This document shows positions 6,726 through 14,508 of a stretch of 14,697 bases of DNA, one piece after another (position 1 is the stretch's first letter; each line of letters begins with the position of its first letter). The notes under the pieces were generated by a model that was given only the letters and a program-made list of their open reading frames with translations, was not told the DNA's origin and ran no database searches. A program made the position numbers and the translations under genes. Source of the stretch: Dehalococcoidales bacterium (lineage in GTDB: Bacteria; Chloroflexota; Dehalococcoidia; Dehalococcoidales; UBA5627); assembly GCA_012719115.1 (NCBI GenBank), contig JAAYAZ010000039.1, positions 1-14,697 on the forward strand. Reading direction: 5' to 3'.

Positions 6726-7568
6726 TTATAAGGGTTTTTGCATTATGGAAACCGCAAGCCCTCCCGGTCCGGAATATGTGCCAACGACCGGGCATACGAT
6801 AGATTTATAGATATTCTCCCTCGGAACAATTGAGCTAATACGTTCAATTAAAAGTTCGGCATCTTCGGGAGTAGTACAATACTCTACCCCTACACTCTCA
6901 ATATTATCAGTCGCTGCCACTGCATTGCAAAGGTAGTCGATTCCGGCAGCTTTAGACCTTACTCTGGTAAGCGGTGCCATCTCACCGTCTTTAATGGTAA
7001 GTATCGGTTTAACGGAAAGCAGGGAACCGACAAAACCCTGCGCTTTACCGACGCGTCCTCCCTTTGCCAAGTACTTAAGGGTATCGAAGTAAGCCACCAG
7101 TTGTGAGTTTTCCAGCCTTGCGTTTGTCCGGGTGATTATTTCATCGATTCCGGCTCCTGCATTGGCCATCTTGGCTGCCGCTATTACCGCCAGTCCGAAA
7201 CTCATAATTATTTTTTGTGAATCCATTACCTCTATGCGGCAAATACCGTTCACCGAGTTTTTGGCGTTAAGCGCCGATTGATATGTACCGCTCAGCTTAC
7301 CGGATAGTGTAATTACCAGTATTTCATCACTTTCTTCTGCCAGATTTTTATAAGCATTGGCAAAAGTAAGCGGGGATGGCTGTGTTGTGGTAGGAATAGT
7401 TTCCTCACGAACCAGTCTTTCATAGAACTCTTCGGAGGTAATCTCTATCCGGTCAAGAAATGACTCATGCCCGAATGATACTGTTAAAGGAATCAGTGTG
7501 ATCCCCAGTTTATTGGCTACGTCATCGGGAATGTCGGATAGAGTATCTGTGACAATCTTAACTGTCAT
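6726..7568 (-). CDS. fakB: DegV family fatty acid-binding protein (FakB), second paralogue
   Basis: This 280-residue DegV-fold protein has the usual family length and ends after GGLAVSIMQ. It shares the opening MTVKIVTD with its neighbour and keeps T61 (TTQPSPLTF), S93 (SGTYQSA) and R172 (GGRVGKA). At the place of the conserved His near the C-terminus it has Tyr265 (GTYSGPGG). It lies between fakA (22 bp upstream) and the other fakB (14 bp downstream), in one direction. AGGAG precedes the ATG by ten bases. Many bacteria carry several FakB proteins with different acyl-chain preference, and the divergence here suggests the same. The Tyr change could alter phosphate transfer or ligand choice; this is inference. 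Confidence 0.9.
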   Translation of the reverse strand: MTVKIVTDTLSDIPDDVANKLGITLIPLTVSFGHESFLDRIEITSEEFYERLVREETIPTTTQPSPLTFANAYKNLAEESDEILVITLSGKLSGTYQSALNAKNSVNGICRIEVMDSQKIIMSFGLAVIAAAKMANAGAGIDEIITRTNARLENSQLVAYFDTLKYLAKGGRVGKAQGFVGSLLSVKPILTIKDGEMAPLTRVRSKAAGIDYLCNAVAATDNIESVGVEYCTTPEDAELLIERISSIVPRENIYKSIVCPVVGTYSGPGGLAVSIMQKPL

Positions 7569-7590
7569 TACGGGTATACTCCTTGTCCGA

Positions 7591-9237
7591 TTATTCTATT
7601 GATACAATATAATTATAGTGTGGTTGTCCGCCGTTAACTACTTCAACCTGCAGATGGGGATATTTCTCTCTGATTTCGTTGCCGCATATCTCCGCTTCCG
7701 TTTCTTCTGTATCCTCTCCGTAGTAAACAGTAATTATTTCTGCTTTGTCCAGAGGAGCTTTTTCTAAGACATCATACAGAACATCTTTGGCGGCATCCTG
7801 TACTGCTACTATAGCGCCGTTAAGCAGTCCGATTGCCTGTTTCTTTTTGATATCGAGCCCGCCGATTTTGCATGAACGTACGGAATGCGTTACTTCAATC
7901 GATGAAACCGCTTTTGTGGCTTCTGCCATAATTTCGCAGTTTGTTTCCATATCCGCTTCATAGTCATAAGCCAGCAGAGCTGCCACTCCCTGAGGTACAT
8001 TTACCGTAGGAATTACACAGATGTTTTTCTCGGTTAAAGCCGGAACCTGTTGTGCCGCAAGTACGATATTTTTGTTATTGGGAAGAATGATAACATTATC
8101 TGAAGGGGCGCGTTCTACTCCCATCAGAATATCCTTGGTGCTGGGGTTCATCGTTTGCCCGCCGGCAACAACCGCGGCCACTCCCAGGCTCGCAAATACT
8201 TTTGCCAATCCCTCGCCGGCAGCTATTGAAACAATAGATGTTTTTACCGGAACAGCACGGTTTTTTTGTTTTTCGAGGTAATCCTGATGTTGCTCGTCCA
8301 TATTCCTGGCGCTGACACTGTGGATAGTTCCCATAGAAGTGGCATAGCTGAAAATTTCACCGGGGTCCAATGTATGAATATGGACTCTGACGGTAGTATC
8401 GTCACCGACGACAATCAGCGATTGCCCTTTCTTCAACAAATGCTTTTTTATCTTTTCGGGGTCGAGGTCCTTACCTTTTAACAAAAACTCTGTGCAGTAT
8501 CCGAAGGGGATTTCGTCCTCGTGTTCCGTCTTTGCGTGGGATACGATGGTTATGGGTGTTGTGGCAACATTGCTGGCGATTATCTGCGGTTTTCTGAATT
8601 GCATCAGTTCGGATTCGCCTCTCAGGTAACGCAGTGCGCCATCCAGTATCGTAAAAAGACCCTGCCCGCCGGAATCAACTACTCCCGCTTCCCTAAGTAC
8701 AGGCAAAAGAGTGGGAGTATTGGCGACCGATTCACTGGCAGCGGATACCGTGGATTCCAAAACGGAAAGCAGGTCTCCCTTTCCGTTAGCCGCTGTCAGC
8801 GAGGCAGATTTAGAGGCGTCTTTTAATACTGTAAGCATTGTGCCTTCTACCGGGTTGCTGACACCCTTGTAAGCGACAACAGAGGCTTTCTCCAGCGCGG
8901 CAGCAAAATCCCTGCCGTCAATAGATTCCTTATTATCCAAACCCTGTGCAAGACCGGCCCAGAATTGTGAGAGGATGACACCGCTGTTTCCGCGGGCACC
9001 CATTAATGCACCGTTGGCCATCGAAAGTGCCACTGAGGATGCATTGTCATTCTCATTTTGAAATCCATGTTCAATAGTGGATTTCATTGTCAGTAACATA
9101 TTGGTACCGGTATCTCCGTCAGGAACAGGAAAAACGTTGAGTGCATCGATATCGGGGGCGCTTTTCTCCAGCCAATCGGTAGCGGCGGCGAACATTTCGA
9201 GGAATTGCTGTCCGCCGATATTATCCGTTTGCTTCAT
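7591..9237 (-). CDS. fakA: Fatty acid kinase FakA (DAK/YloV family)
   Basis: FakA phosphorylates FakB-bound fatty acids with ATP. The N-terminal DhaL-type kinase domain (about 1-205) carries NVFPVPDGDTGTNM with D40 and D42 for Mg-ATP, GARGNSGVILSQ (80-91) and DSGGQGLFTILDG (188-200). The middle domain has FGYCTEF with C248 and VHIHT with H286 and H288, matching the Cys-His-His zinc site known in FakA. The C-terminal DegV-like domain includes LPNNKN (385-390). The 548-residue length is normal for this three-domain form. Two fakB genes follow directly, which supports the FakA call over dihydroxyacetone kinase. The ATG has only a poor ribosome site (AAGGA is about 16 bases upstream). It is divergent from rpmB across 130 bp. 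Confidence 0.95.
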   Translation of the reverse strand: MKQTDNIGGQQFLEMFAAATDWLEKSAPDIDALNVFPVPDGDTGTNMLLTMKSTIEHGFQNENDNASSVALSMANGALMGARGNSGVILSQFWAGLAQGLDNKESIDGRDFAAALEKASVVAYKGVSNPVEGTMLTVLKDASKSASLTAANGKGDLLSVLESTVSAASESVANTPTLLPVLREAGVVDSGGQGLFTILDGALRYLRGESELMQFRKPQIIASNVATTPITIVSHAKTEHEDEIPFGYCTEFLLKGKDLDPEKIKKHLLKKGQSLIVVGDDTTVRVHIHTLDPGEIFSYATSMGTIHSVSARNMDEQHQDYLEKQKNRAVPVKTSIVSIAAGEGLAKVFASLGVAAVVAGGQTMNPSTKDILMGVERAPSDNVIILPNNKNIVLAAQQVPALTEKNICVIPTVNVPQGVAALLAYDYEADMETNCEIMAEATKAVSSIEVTHSVRSCKIGGLDIKKKQAIGLLNGAIVAVQDAAKDVLYDVLEKAPLDKAEIITVYYGEDTEETEAEICGNEIREKYPHLQVEVVNGGQPHYNYIVSIE

Positions 9238-9281
9238 ATCTTTGTATTACCATCCTTGTAAAGGTGCTGTTTGAATTATTC

Positions 9282-9310
9282 TTGTAAGGTTACGCTATTT
9301 ATGCTAATAT
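9282..9310 (+). promoter_or_regulatory. Promoter of rpmB with extended -10
   Basis: TTGTAA at 9282-9287 and TAATAT at 9305-9310 are 17 bp apart, with TG one base before the -10 hexamer (9302-9303), an extended -10. The expected start is near 9317, giving a leader of about 50 nt. No equally good promoter was found for the divergent fakA gene. Confidence 0.6.
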
Positions 9311-9318
9311 AGCAGAAC

Positions 9319-9335
9319 GAATTGTACAACAATTC
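9319..9335. promoter_or_regulatory. Palindrome near the rpmB transcription start (possible operator)
   Basis: GAATTGT (9319-9325) and ACAATTC (9329-9335) are perfect 7-bp inverted arms around a 3-nt centre. The site overlaps or follows the expected rpmB start and lies in the shared rpmB/fakA intergenic region, where a dimeric repressor could act. No known regulator was recognised from the sequence. Confidence 0.45.
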
Positions 9336-9367
9336 CTTATAGACAGTCAAAGGAGTGAACTTATTAA

Positions 9368-9559
9368 ATGAAGTGTGATATATGCGAAAAAAGGATGATG
9401 TTCGGTAATAACGTCAGCCATTCTAAAAGACATACCAGGAAGCAATCGATGCCGAATATCCATAAAATCAGGGCGGTGGTGGATGGTAAGGCAATGCGTG
9501 TTAACATTTGTACCAGATGCCTGCGTACTCAGAATAAGTTAGCCCAGTCTGCCGAATAA
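9368..9559 (+). CDS. rpmB: 50S ribosomal protein L28
   Basis: L28 is a small basic protein of the large ribosomal subunit. The 63-residue sequence has the family hallmarks CDIC at the N-terminus, NNVSHSKRHTRK (14-25) and NICTRCLRT near the C-terminus. Four cysteines (C3, C6, C48, C51) make it the zinc-binding form. AAAGGAG at 9349-9355 lies 12 bases before the ATG, a slightly long spacing. It is transcribed alone, divergent from fakA, and followed by a hairpin terminator. The rpmB, yloV/fakA, recG neighbourhood is also known in Firmicutes, which supports the identity of all three. Confidence 0.97.
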   Translation: MKCDICEKRMMFGNNVSHSKRHTRKQSMPNIHKIRAVVDGKAMRVNICTRCLRTQNKLAQSAE

Positions 9560-9581
9560 TTAGTATCAATTGTTAATAGTC

Positions 9582-9625
9582 AGCCTGTAATCTTTACGAG
9601 TTACAGGCTATTTCTTTTGCTCTTT
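9582..9625 (+). terminator. Intrinsic terminator of rpmB
   Basis: Arms AGCCTGTAA (9582-9590) and TTACAGGCT (9601-9609) form a 9-bp stem with a 10-nt loop, followed by the T-rich stretch ATTTCTTTTGCTCTTTTT. The hairpin overlaps the stop codon and last codons of the convergent argH gene. Read in the argH direction the stem is not followed by a T-run, so it serves rpmB better than argH. Confidence 0.75.
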
Positions 9626-10967
9626 TTAAGGCTTTGTCCACTTGCTCGGGGGATGTACCCCCGATGACATTGCGCGCCGCAACCGATGATTCCACCGTTA
9701 TATTTTTTATATCAGTATCAAAAAGCGGAGAAAATTGCCGGTATTCATCAAGACTCAATTCATCGAGTGTCTTATTGTTTTTAACGGCATAGCTTACCAG
9801 TTTGGCTATAATGCCGTGAGCATTGCGGAAAGCCTCGCCCCTGCAAACCAGATAATCGGCAAGGTCTGTTGCCAGTATAAATCCGCGGTCTAAGGCATTT
9901 TTCATGTTTTCCGGTTTGAATTTCAAAGTATCCAGCATACCTGCGAATACCTTGAGGCTGGGCACAAGTGTATCTACCGTATCGAATACCCTTTCTTTAT
10001 CTTCCTGTAAATCACGATTATAAGTAAGCGGCAATCCTTTCATTGTTGTCAGCATCGCCATCAGATTCCCGTAAACGCGCCCCGTTTTACCTCTTCCCAG
10101 TTCGGCAACATCCGGGTTTTTCTTCTGCGGCATCAGGCTTGAACCGGTCGAGTAGGCATCATCCAGCTCGATGAACTTGAACTCTGCCGAAGACCACAGA
10201 ATGATTTCCTCCGCTAACCTTGAAAGGTGCATCATACAAATACCGGCGGCGGAAATGTATTCGATGGCAAAATCCCGGTCTGAAACTGCGTCCATACTGT
10301 TTTGGCTGACTTCGGAAAATCCGAGCTCTTCAGCTAAGAACTCGCGGTCGGTATTGAAGGTAACACCGGCTAAAGAGCCGCTTCCCAGCGGCAAAACGTC
10401 TGCCCGTTTATAACAGTCTTTGAAGCGCCCGTAATCGCGCTCCAGCATTTCAAAATATGCCAGCAGGTGATGGGCAAGCAGTACCGGCTGAGCCAACTGT
10501 AAATGAGTATAGCCCGGCATTATTACAGTTTTATTATCCTCGGCAATTTTTATCAGAGTATTCTGTATCATTCTGATACCGGTAAGAGTTTCGGAAATGG
10601 CCTCTTTAATGTAAAGCCTGAAATCCAGCGCCACCTGGTCGTTTCGCGAGCGTCCGGTATGCAGTTTACCTGCCACATCGCCGATAATTTCGAACAAACG
10701 CGCCTCAACAGCCATATGGATATCTTCCTGTTCCGGCTTAAAATTAAACTGGCCTTTTTCTATATCCTCGGCAATTTCTGCAAGTCCCTGTTCGATATTA
10801 TGCTCTTCTTCTGTGGTTATAATACTTTGTTTGGCGAGCATGCGTGCATGGGCAATGCTGCCCCTGATATCATAGCTATAGAGGCGCCAGTCGTAGTGGA
10901 GCGATGAGGTATATTTTATCACCAGTTCGTCGGGTGGTTTATCGAAACGGCTTCTTATATGGCTCAT
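9594..10967 (-). CDS. argH: Argininosuccinate lyase
   Basis: ArgH splits argininosuccinate into arginine and fumarate, the last step of arginine synthesis. The fumarase/aspartase superfamily signatures are all present: HTGRSRNDQVALD (103-115), YTHLQLAQPV (153-162, with the conserved His155) and the flexible catalytic loop GSSLMPQKKNPD (275-286). Its 457 residues are the normal length and it appears intact. The ATG is preceded by GAGG at ten bases. argG lies upstream on the same strand, 105 bp away, with a short dispersed-repeat copy in between. The 3' end of the gene overlaps the rpmB terminator hairpin. Confidence 0.97.
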   Translation of the reverse strand: MSHIRSRFDKPPDELVIKYTSSLHYDWRLYSYDIRGSIAHARMLAKQSIITTEEEHNIEQGLAEIAEDIEKGQFNFKPEQEDIHMAVEARLFEIIGDVAGKLHTGRSRNDQVALDFRLYIKEAISETLTGIRMIQNTLIKIAEDNKTVIMPGYTHLQLAQPVLLAHHLLAYFEMLERDYGRFKDCYKRADVLPLGSGSLAGVTFNTDREFLAEELGFSEVSQNSMDAVSDRDFAIEYISAAGICMMHLSRLAEEIILWSSAEFKFIELDDAYSTGSSLMPQKKNPDVAELGRGKTGRVYGNLMAMLTTMKGLPLTYNRDLQEDKERVFDTVDTLVPSLKVFAGMLDTLKFKPENMKNALDRGFILATDLADYLVCRGEAFRNAHGIIAKLVSYAVKNNKTLDELSLDEYRQFSPLFDTDIKNITVESSVAARNVIGGTSPEQVDKALKRAKEIACNS

Positions 10968-11033
10968 TTTAGTTATACCTCGCTTTTTTTATAATCCCAT
11001 CATATTCGGTAACAGTATCTCGGGCCCACTCTT

Positions 11034-11055
11034 CTTTGACAGGCTCAAGATGAGC
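11034..11055. repeat. Dispersed-repeat copy between argG and argH
   Basis: These 22 bases match the reverse complement of 559-580 at 17 positions, and all five differences are transitions. The inner part GCTCA-AGA-TGAGC is a small perfect inverted repeat. The copy lies in the 105-bp space between two genes read in the same direction. Nothing else was recognised in 10968-11072. Confidence 0.45.
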
Positions 11056-11072
11056 ATATCAAAGACACATAT

Positions 11073-12269
11073 TTATTTCTCTTTTTGAATCTGCCCCTGT
11101 ATTTTGGCAGGCAAACCCCACAGCTTAATAAATCCGACAGCCGATGACTGGTCGAATTCATCTCCTTCGGCATATGTAGCCAATTCATGGCTGTATAAAG
11201 AATAAGGCGACCGGCGTCCCACTACAACGCAATTACCTTTGTGAAGTTTAAGGCGCACATCTCCGGTAACAAATCTCTGCGTGCTTTCTATATAAGCAGA
11301 AAGGTCTTCGCGATGGCCGCTAAACCATAATCCCTCATATACAAGATTGGAAAATTCGTGTGAAACCATTTGCTTGAAGCGATATTGGTTTTTAGATAAC
11401 GCAAGCGTCTCAAGCGATTTATGCGCCGCAATAAGAATATTTGCGGCGGGGGCTTCGTAGGTTTCCCTCGATTTTATACCAACCAGCCGGTTTTCTACCA
11501 TATCTATTCTGCCGACTCCATAATCTCCGCCGATTTCGTTTAAGAACTTTATCATCGTTATTCCGTCCATTTTATTGCCGTCAACGGAAACGGGTAAACC
11601 TTTTTCAAAACTTATTTCGATGTACTTCGCTTCATCTGGAGTATCCTTAATAGCCTTAGCCCAGACGTAGGCATCGTCCGGTGGCTCGTTCCAGGGGTCT
11701 TCCAGAACGCCGCACTCGGTGCTCTTGCCCCACAGGTTTTCGTCTATAGAGTAGGGGCTTTTCGAGGTTATAGGCAGCGGAATCCCGTATTTTGCCGCAT
11801 ATTGAATCAGCTCTTCGCGGGTCATTCCCCATTCGCGGGCGGGAGCAACAATCTTCAAATCGGGGGCAAGTGAATTAACTCCGACATCGAACCTGACCTG
11901 GTCGTTGCCTTTACCGGTGCATCCGTGTGCGATTGCTTTTGCTCCTTCAGCACGTGCTATATCTACCAGTATTTTCGCAATCAAAGGTCGCGCCAGCGCG
12001 GTAGCCAGCGGGTAGCACTCTTCGTAAAGCGCATTGGCTTTTAAGGCAGGGAAGATGTAATCGTTAACAAATTCTTCTCTGGCATCTATTACCAGAGATT
12101 TAATCGCTCCCACTTTTATTGCCTTTTCTTTAATAAGCGTAAAATCCTTTTCGTTGCCCACATCTATGGTAACGGCGATTACATCATACCCGTATTCTTC
12201 CTGCAGCCATCTTACTGCAACCGATGTGTCCAATCCGCCGCTATAAGCCAGTACCAGTTTTTCTGCCAT
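11073..12269 (-). CDS. argG: Argininosuccinate synthase
   Basis: ArgG condenses citrulline and aspartate using ATP to give argininosuccinate. The N-terminal ATP-pyrophosphatase loop AYSGGLDTS (8-16) is present, as are HGCTGKGNDQVRFD (115-128), YSIDENLWGKSTECGVLEDPW (173-193) and YGVGRIDMVENRLVGIKSRE further on. The 398-residue length is that of the usual bacterial form. The ribosome site is strong: GGAGGAAGG ends six bases before the ATG. It lies 40 bp after the predicted secreted hydrolase and 105 bp before argH, all in one direction. Feedback or operator sites were not recognised. Confidence 0.97.
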   Translation of the reverse strand: MAEKLVLAYSGGLDTSVAVRWLQEEYGYDVIAVTIDVGNEKDFTLIKEKAIKVGAIKSLVIDAREEFVNDYIFPALKANALYEECYPLATALARPLIAKILVDIARAEGAKAIAHGCTGKGNDQVRFDVGVNSLAPDLKIVAPAREWGMTREELIQYAAKYGIPLPITSKSPYSIDENLWGKSTECGVLEDPWNEPPDDAYVWAKAIKDTPDEAKYIEISFEKGLPVSVDGNKMDGITMIKFLNEIGGDYGVGRIDMVENRLVGIKSRETYEAPAANILIAAHKSLETLALSKNQYRFKQMVSHEFSNLVYEGLWFSGHREDLSAYIESTQRFVTGDVRLKLHKGNCVVVGRRSPYSLYSHELATYAEGDEFDQSSAVGFIKLWGLPAKIQGQIQKEK

Positions 12270-12309
12270 AATAAACCTTCCTCCAATAATCTGTTATAGA
12301 TATTATATC

Positions 12310-13203
12310 TCAATTTGCTTTGAAATACTCGGTTAAATAATTGTTAATCTGTAATTTCAGCCAGTCGTATTTCCAATCGTAGTCATGACCGGGCGCACCG
12401 ATATATAAAAGAATATCACCCTCATACTGCTGCGAAATACCGAAAGCAGATTGAAGGTTTGCCCGCAGAATCGTGAGCATATCTCCATGGCTGAATGAAT
12501 CCGGAATGGTGCCGTTGGTTCGGAGCAGCAATACTCTTTCCATATGGCTGTTATTGTTCCATACCGGGGGTCCCAGCTGAATACTGTAAACCTGTTCATT
12601 CTCTGCCAGAAGCGGCATAGCTCCCGAGCATATGGTACAGCCGTTACTGATACCCAGCAGTATTACTTTTAGATGCGGCAGGCTGTCCGTTAAAAACTGC
12701 GTTCTTGACGCCAGTTCATATCCTCTCGATGGATTGGTACTAAGTGCCATCATAGTCTCACCGATGGCCCCGAAAAAGTTTCTATCAGTCCTGAAATAGT
12801 CTATCCATAAAGTCGAGTTACCTAATTCCGTCAGTATGCCATCTATTCCCGGCGCCAGTTCCTTTTCGTTGGATTGAGATATTGCAGACCAGCCCCACCC
12901 CCCCGAATTAACTATTACCAGAACGTCTACATCCTTTGCCTCCCGGTATAATGCCAGCACCTGACCGGTAAAATCGTTACATTTCTTTTCATTATTTCCG
13001 AATAGTTTTATGGCTCTTCTTTCGGCATTGTCTATTACGTTTTGAGGAATGCCCGAAAAGTCCGTTGTTGCCAGAATTTCGGGTTGTCCTATCTCGCTGG
13101 CCTTTGCAGGAATCACAGTCGAAGGTGTGCATAGCACGATAATCATAGAAATGGCTACGATTAAAATAACACCTATTTGTACTTTGCGTACCTGAGATAT
13201 CAT
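12310..13203 (-). CDS. Predicted secreted alpha/beta-hydrolase-like protein, unknown substrate
   Basis: I do not recognise this 297-residue protein as a named gene. It opens with a basic stretch and a hydrophobic segment (about 10-25), then PAKA at 32-35, a plausible signal peptidase I site; a membrane anchor is the alternative. There is no proper lipobox. After the core strand DVLVIVNSGGWGW (93-105) comes LLGISNGCT, with GxSxG at 184-188 and Ser186 as a likely nucleophile. PGHDYDW (271-277) near the C-terminus could supply the catalytic His. Together these suggest an alpha/beta-hydrolase fold acting outside the cytoplasm. It lies between argD and argG in the same direction, 40 bp before argG, with a weak ribosome site (AAGGA, 11 bases away). 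No link of an exported hydrolase to arginine synthesis is known to me, so it may be an insertion in the run. Confidence 0.6.
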   Translation of the reverse strand: MISQVRKVQIGVILIVAISMIIVLCTPSTVIPAKASEIGQPEILATTDFSGIPQNVIDNAERRAIKLFGNNEKKCNDFTGQVLALYREAKDVDVLVIVNSGGWGWSAISQSNEKELAPGIDGILTELGNSTLWIDYFRTDRNFFGAIGETMMALSTNPSRGYELASRTQFLTDSLPHLKVILLGISNGCTICSGAMPLLAENEQVYSIQLGPPVWNNNSHMERVLLLRTNGTIPDSFSHGDMLTILRANLQSAFGISQQYEGDILLYIGAPGHDYDWKYDWLKLQINNYLTEYFKAN

Positions 13204-13313
13204 ATTATGAAAATTCCTTAATAGACAATCATCTTCGACACAAAATCCGGCATTTGAGATTGACCGCCCCTATAAATCAGGGTGTTGCACCGGAATGGCT
13301 TTAGACGCTAACT

Positions 13314-14507
13314 TTAACGCGCCGAACATATATCCGTTAGAACAGCATCCAGAATATCGATTGCCTTATCGACTTCATCTCTCCCTATAACGAGCGGCGG
13401 CATAAACCTGATGATACTATCTCCGATTTTATTTACCAGAAGCCCTTTTTCCAGACATCCCATTACGACCGATAGAGCATTTTTATCACTGAACTCGATA
13501 GCCTGTAAAAGTCCTCTGCCCCTCACATCTGAGATGAAATTATATTTCTGCTTCATCTCATTCAATCTCTTTGTAAGATACTTGCCGGTTACCTTTGCAT
13601 TGAGGGGAATATCATTATCCACGATAGTTTTAAATACCGCATACCCCGTGGCGCATGCCAGCGGATTACCACCAAATGTGGAACCATGCTCGCCTGCGGC
13701 AAAAACTGAAGCTTTGTCCTTGCACAATATCGCCCCGATAGGGAAGCCTCCTGCCAGCCCTTTTGCCAGTGTCATAATATCAGGCTCAATTCCATATTGC
13801 TGGTAAGCAAAGAGAGTCCCGGTGCGTCCGGCTCCGGTTTGAATCTCATCAAGAATCAATAGTATTCCCTTTTGATCGCACCATTCCCTGACATTTTTCA
13901 GGTAGTCATCATCGGTCAGATGTACGCCGCTCTCGCCCTGTATCGGTTCCATCATAACGGCACAGGTTCTCTCATTGGTAGCAGCTTTCAGCGCTTCTAT
14001 GTTATTGTAGTCTACATTGATAAAACCGGACGGAATCGGAATATAAGGCTCCTGGAACTTGCTCTGTCCGCTGGCGGAAACCATTGCCAGTGTCCTGCCG
14101 TGAAACGAGCCGGTGCCGGTAATAACTTCATAAGCACCATTCAAGTGAATATGGCCATAGCGTCGCGCCAGCTTAACGGCGCCCTCGGTTGCTTCCGTTC
14201 CGCTGTTGCAAATGAACACCTTGTCCATACAGCTGTTTTTTACCAGCAGTTCAGCCAGCTTCAGTTGAGGGATGGTGTAGTAAAGGTTGGAAGTATGCAT
14301 AAGTGTATTTGCCTGTTCGGTTATTGCTTTTACAACAACCGGATGGCAATGGCCGAGGCTGTTTACCGCTATGCCGGAAACAAAGTCTAAATATTCCTTA
14401 TCATTTTCATCCCATACTTTGGCGCCCTGTCCTTTAATTAAAGTTATCGGTATTCGCTTAAAAGTGGGCATGTAATAATCATGTTCAAGTTTTTGCCAGT
14501 CGGTCAT
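13314..14507 (-). CDS. argD: Acetylornithine aminotransferase
   Basis: ArgD is a PLP enzyme that moves an amino group from glutamate to N-acetylglutamate semialdehyde, giving N-acetylornithine. The class III aminotransferase signs are SGTEA (102-106), LDEIQTGAGRTG (219-230, with the PLP-contacting Asp220), the PLP lysine K249 in TLAKGLAGG, and GSTFGGNPLA (275-284). The 397-residue length is normal. Some family members also work on succinyl-diaminopimelate, but the argB neighbour supports the arginine role. Its ATG follows the argB stop codon by a single base, and its AGGGAGA ribosome site lies inside the argB end, which points to translational coupling. A 110-bp space with nothing recognisable follows before the hydrolase gene. 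Confidence 0.95.
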   Translation of the reverse strand: MTDWQKLEHDYYMPTFKRIPITLIKGQGAKVWDENDKEYLDFVSGIAVNSLGHCHPVVVKAITEQANTLMHTSNLYYTIPQLKLAELLVKNSCMDKVFICNSGTEATEGAVKLARRYGHIHLNGAYEVITGTGSFHGRTLAMVSASGQSKFQEPYIPIPSGFINVDYNNIEALKAATNERTCAVMMEPIQGESGVHLTDDDYLKNVREWCDQKGILLILDEIQTGAGRTGTLFAYQQYGIEPDIMTLAKGLAGGFPIGAILCKDKASVFAAGEHGSTFGGNPLACATGYAVFKTIVDNDIPLNAKVTGKYLTKRLNEMKQKYNFISDVRGRGLLQAIEFSDKNALSVVMGCLEKGLLVNKIGDSIIRFMPPLVIGRDEVDKAIDILDAVLTDICSAR

Positions 14508-14508
14508 T

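Noticed and set aside
7591..9237. Dihydroxyacetone kinase
   Set aside because: The DhaL-like domain alone would allow it, but the three-domain layout, the Cys-His-His site and two fakB genes next to it fit FakA better.
10503..10907. Plus-strand frame of 134 codons inside argH
   Set aside because: Antisense shadow of a full-length, motif-complete argH.
10968..11072. Missing small gene or riboswitch between argG and argH
   Set aside because: Only a repeat remnant is visible; no reading frame with a ribosome site and no recognised aptamer.
13872..14390. Plus-strand frame of 172 codons inside argD
   Set aside because: Antisense shadow of argD, whose motifs are all intact.
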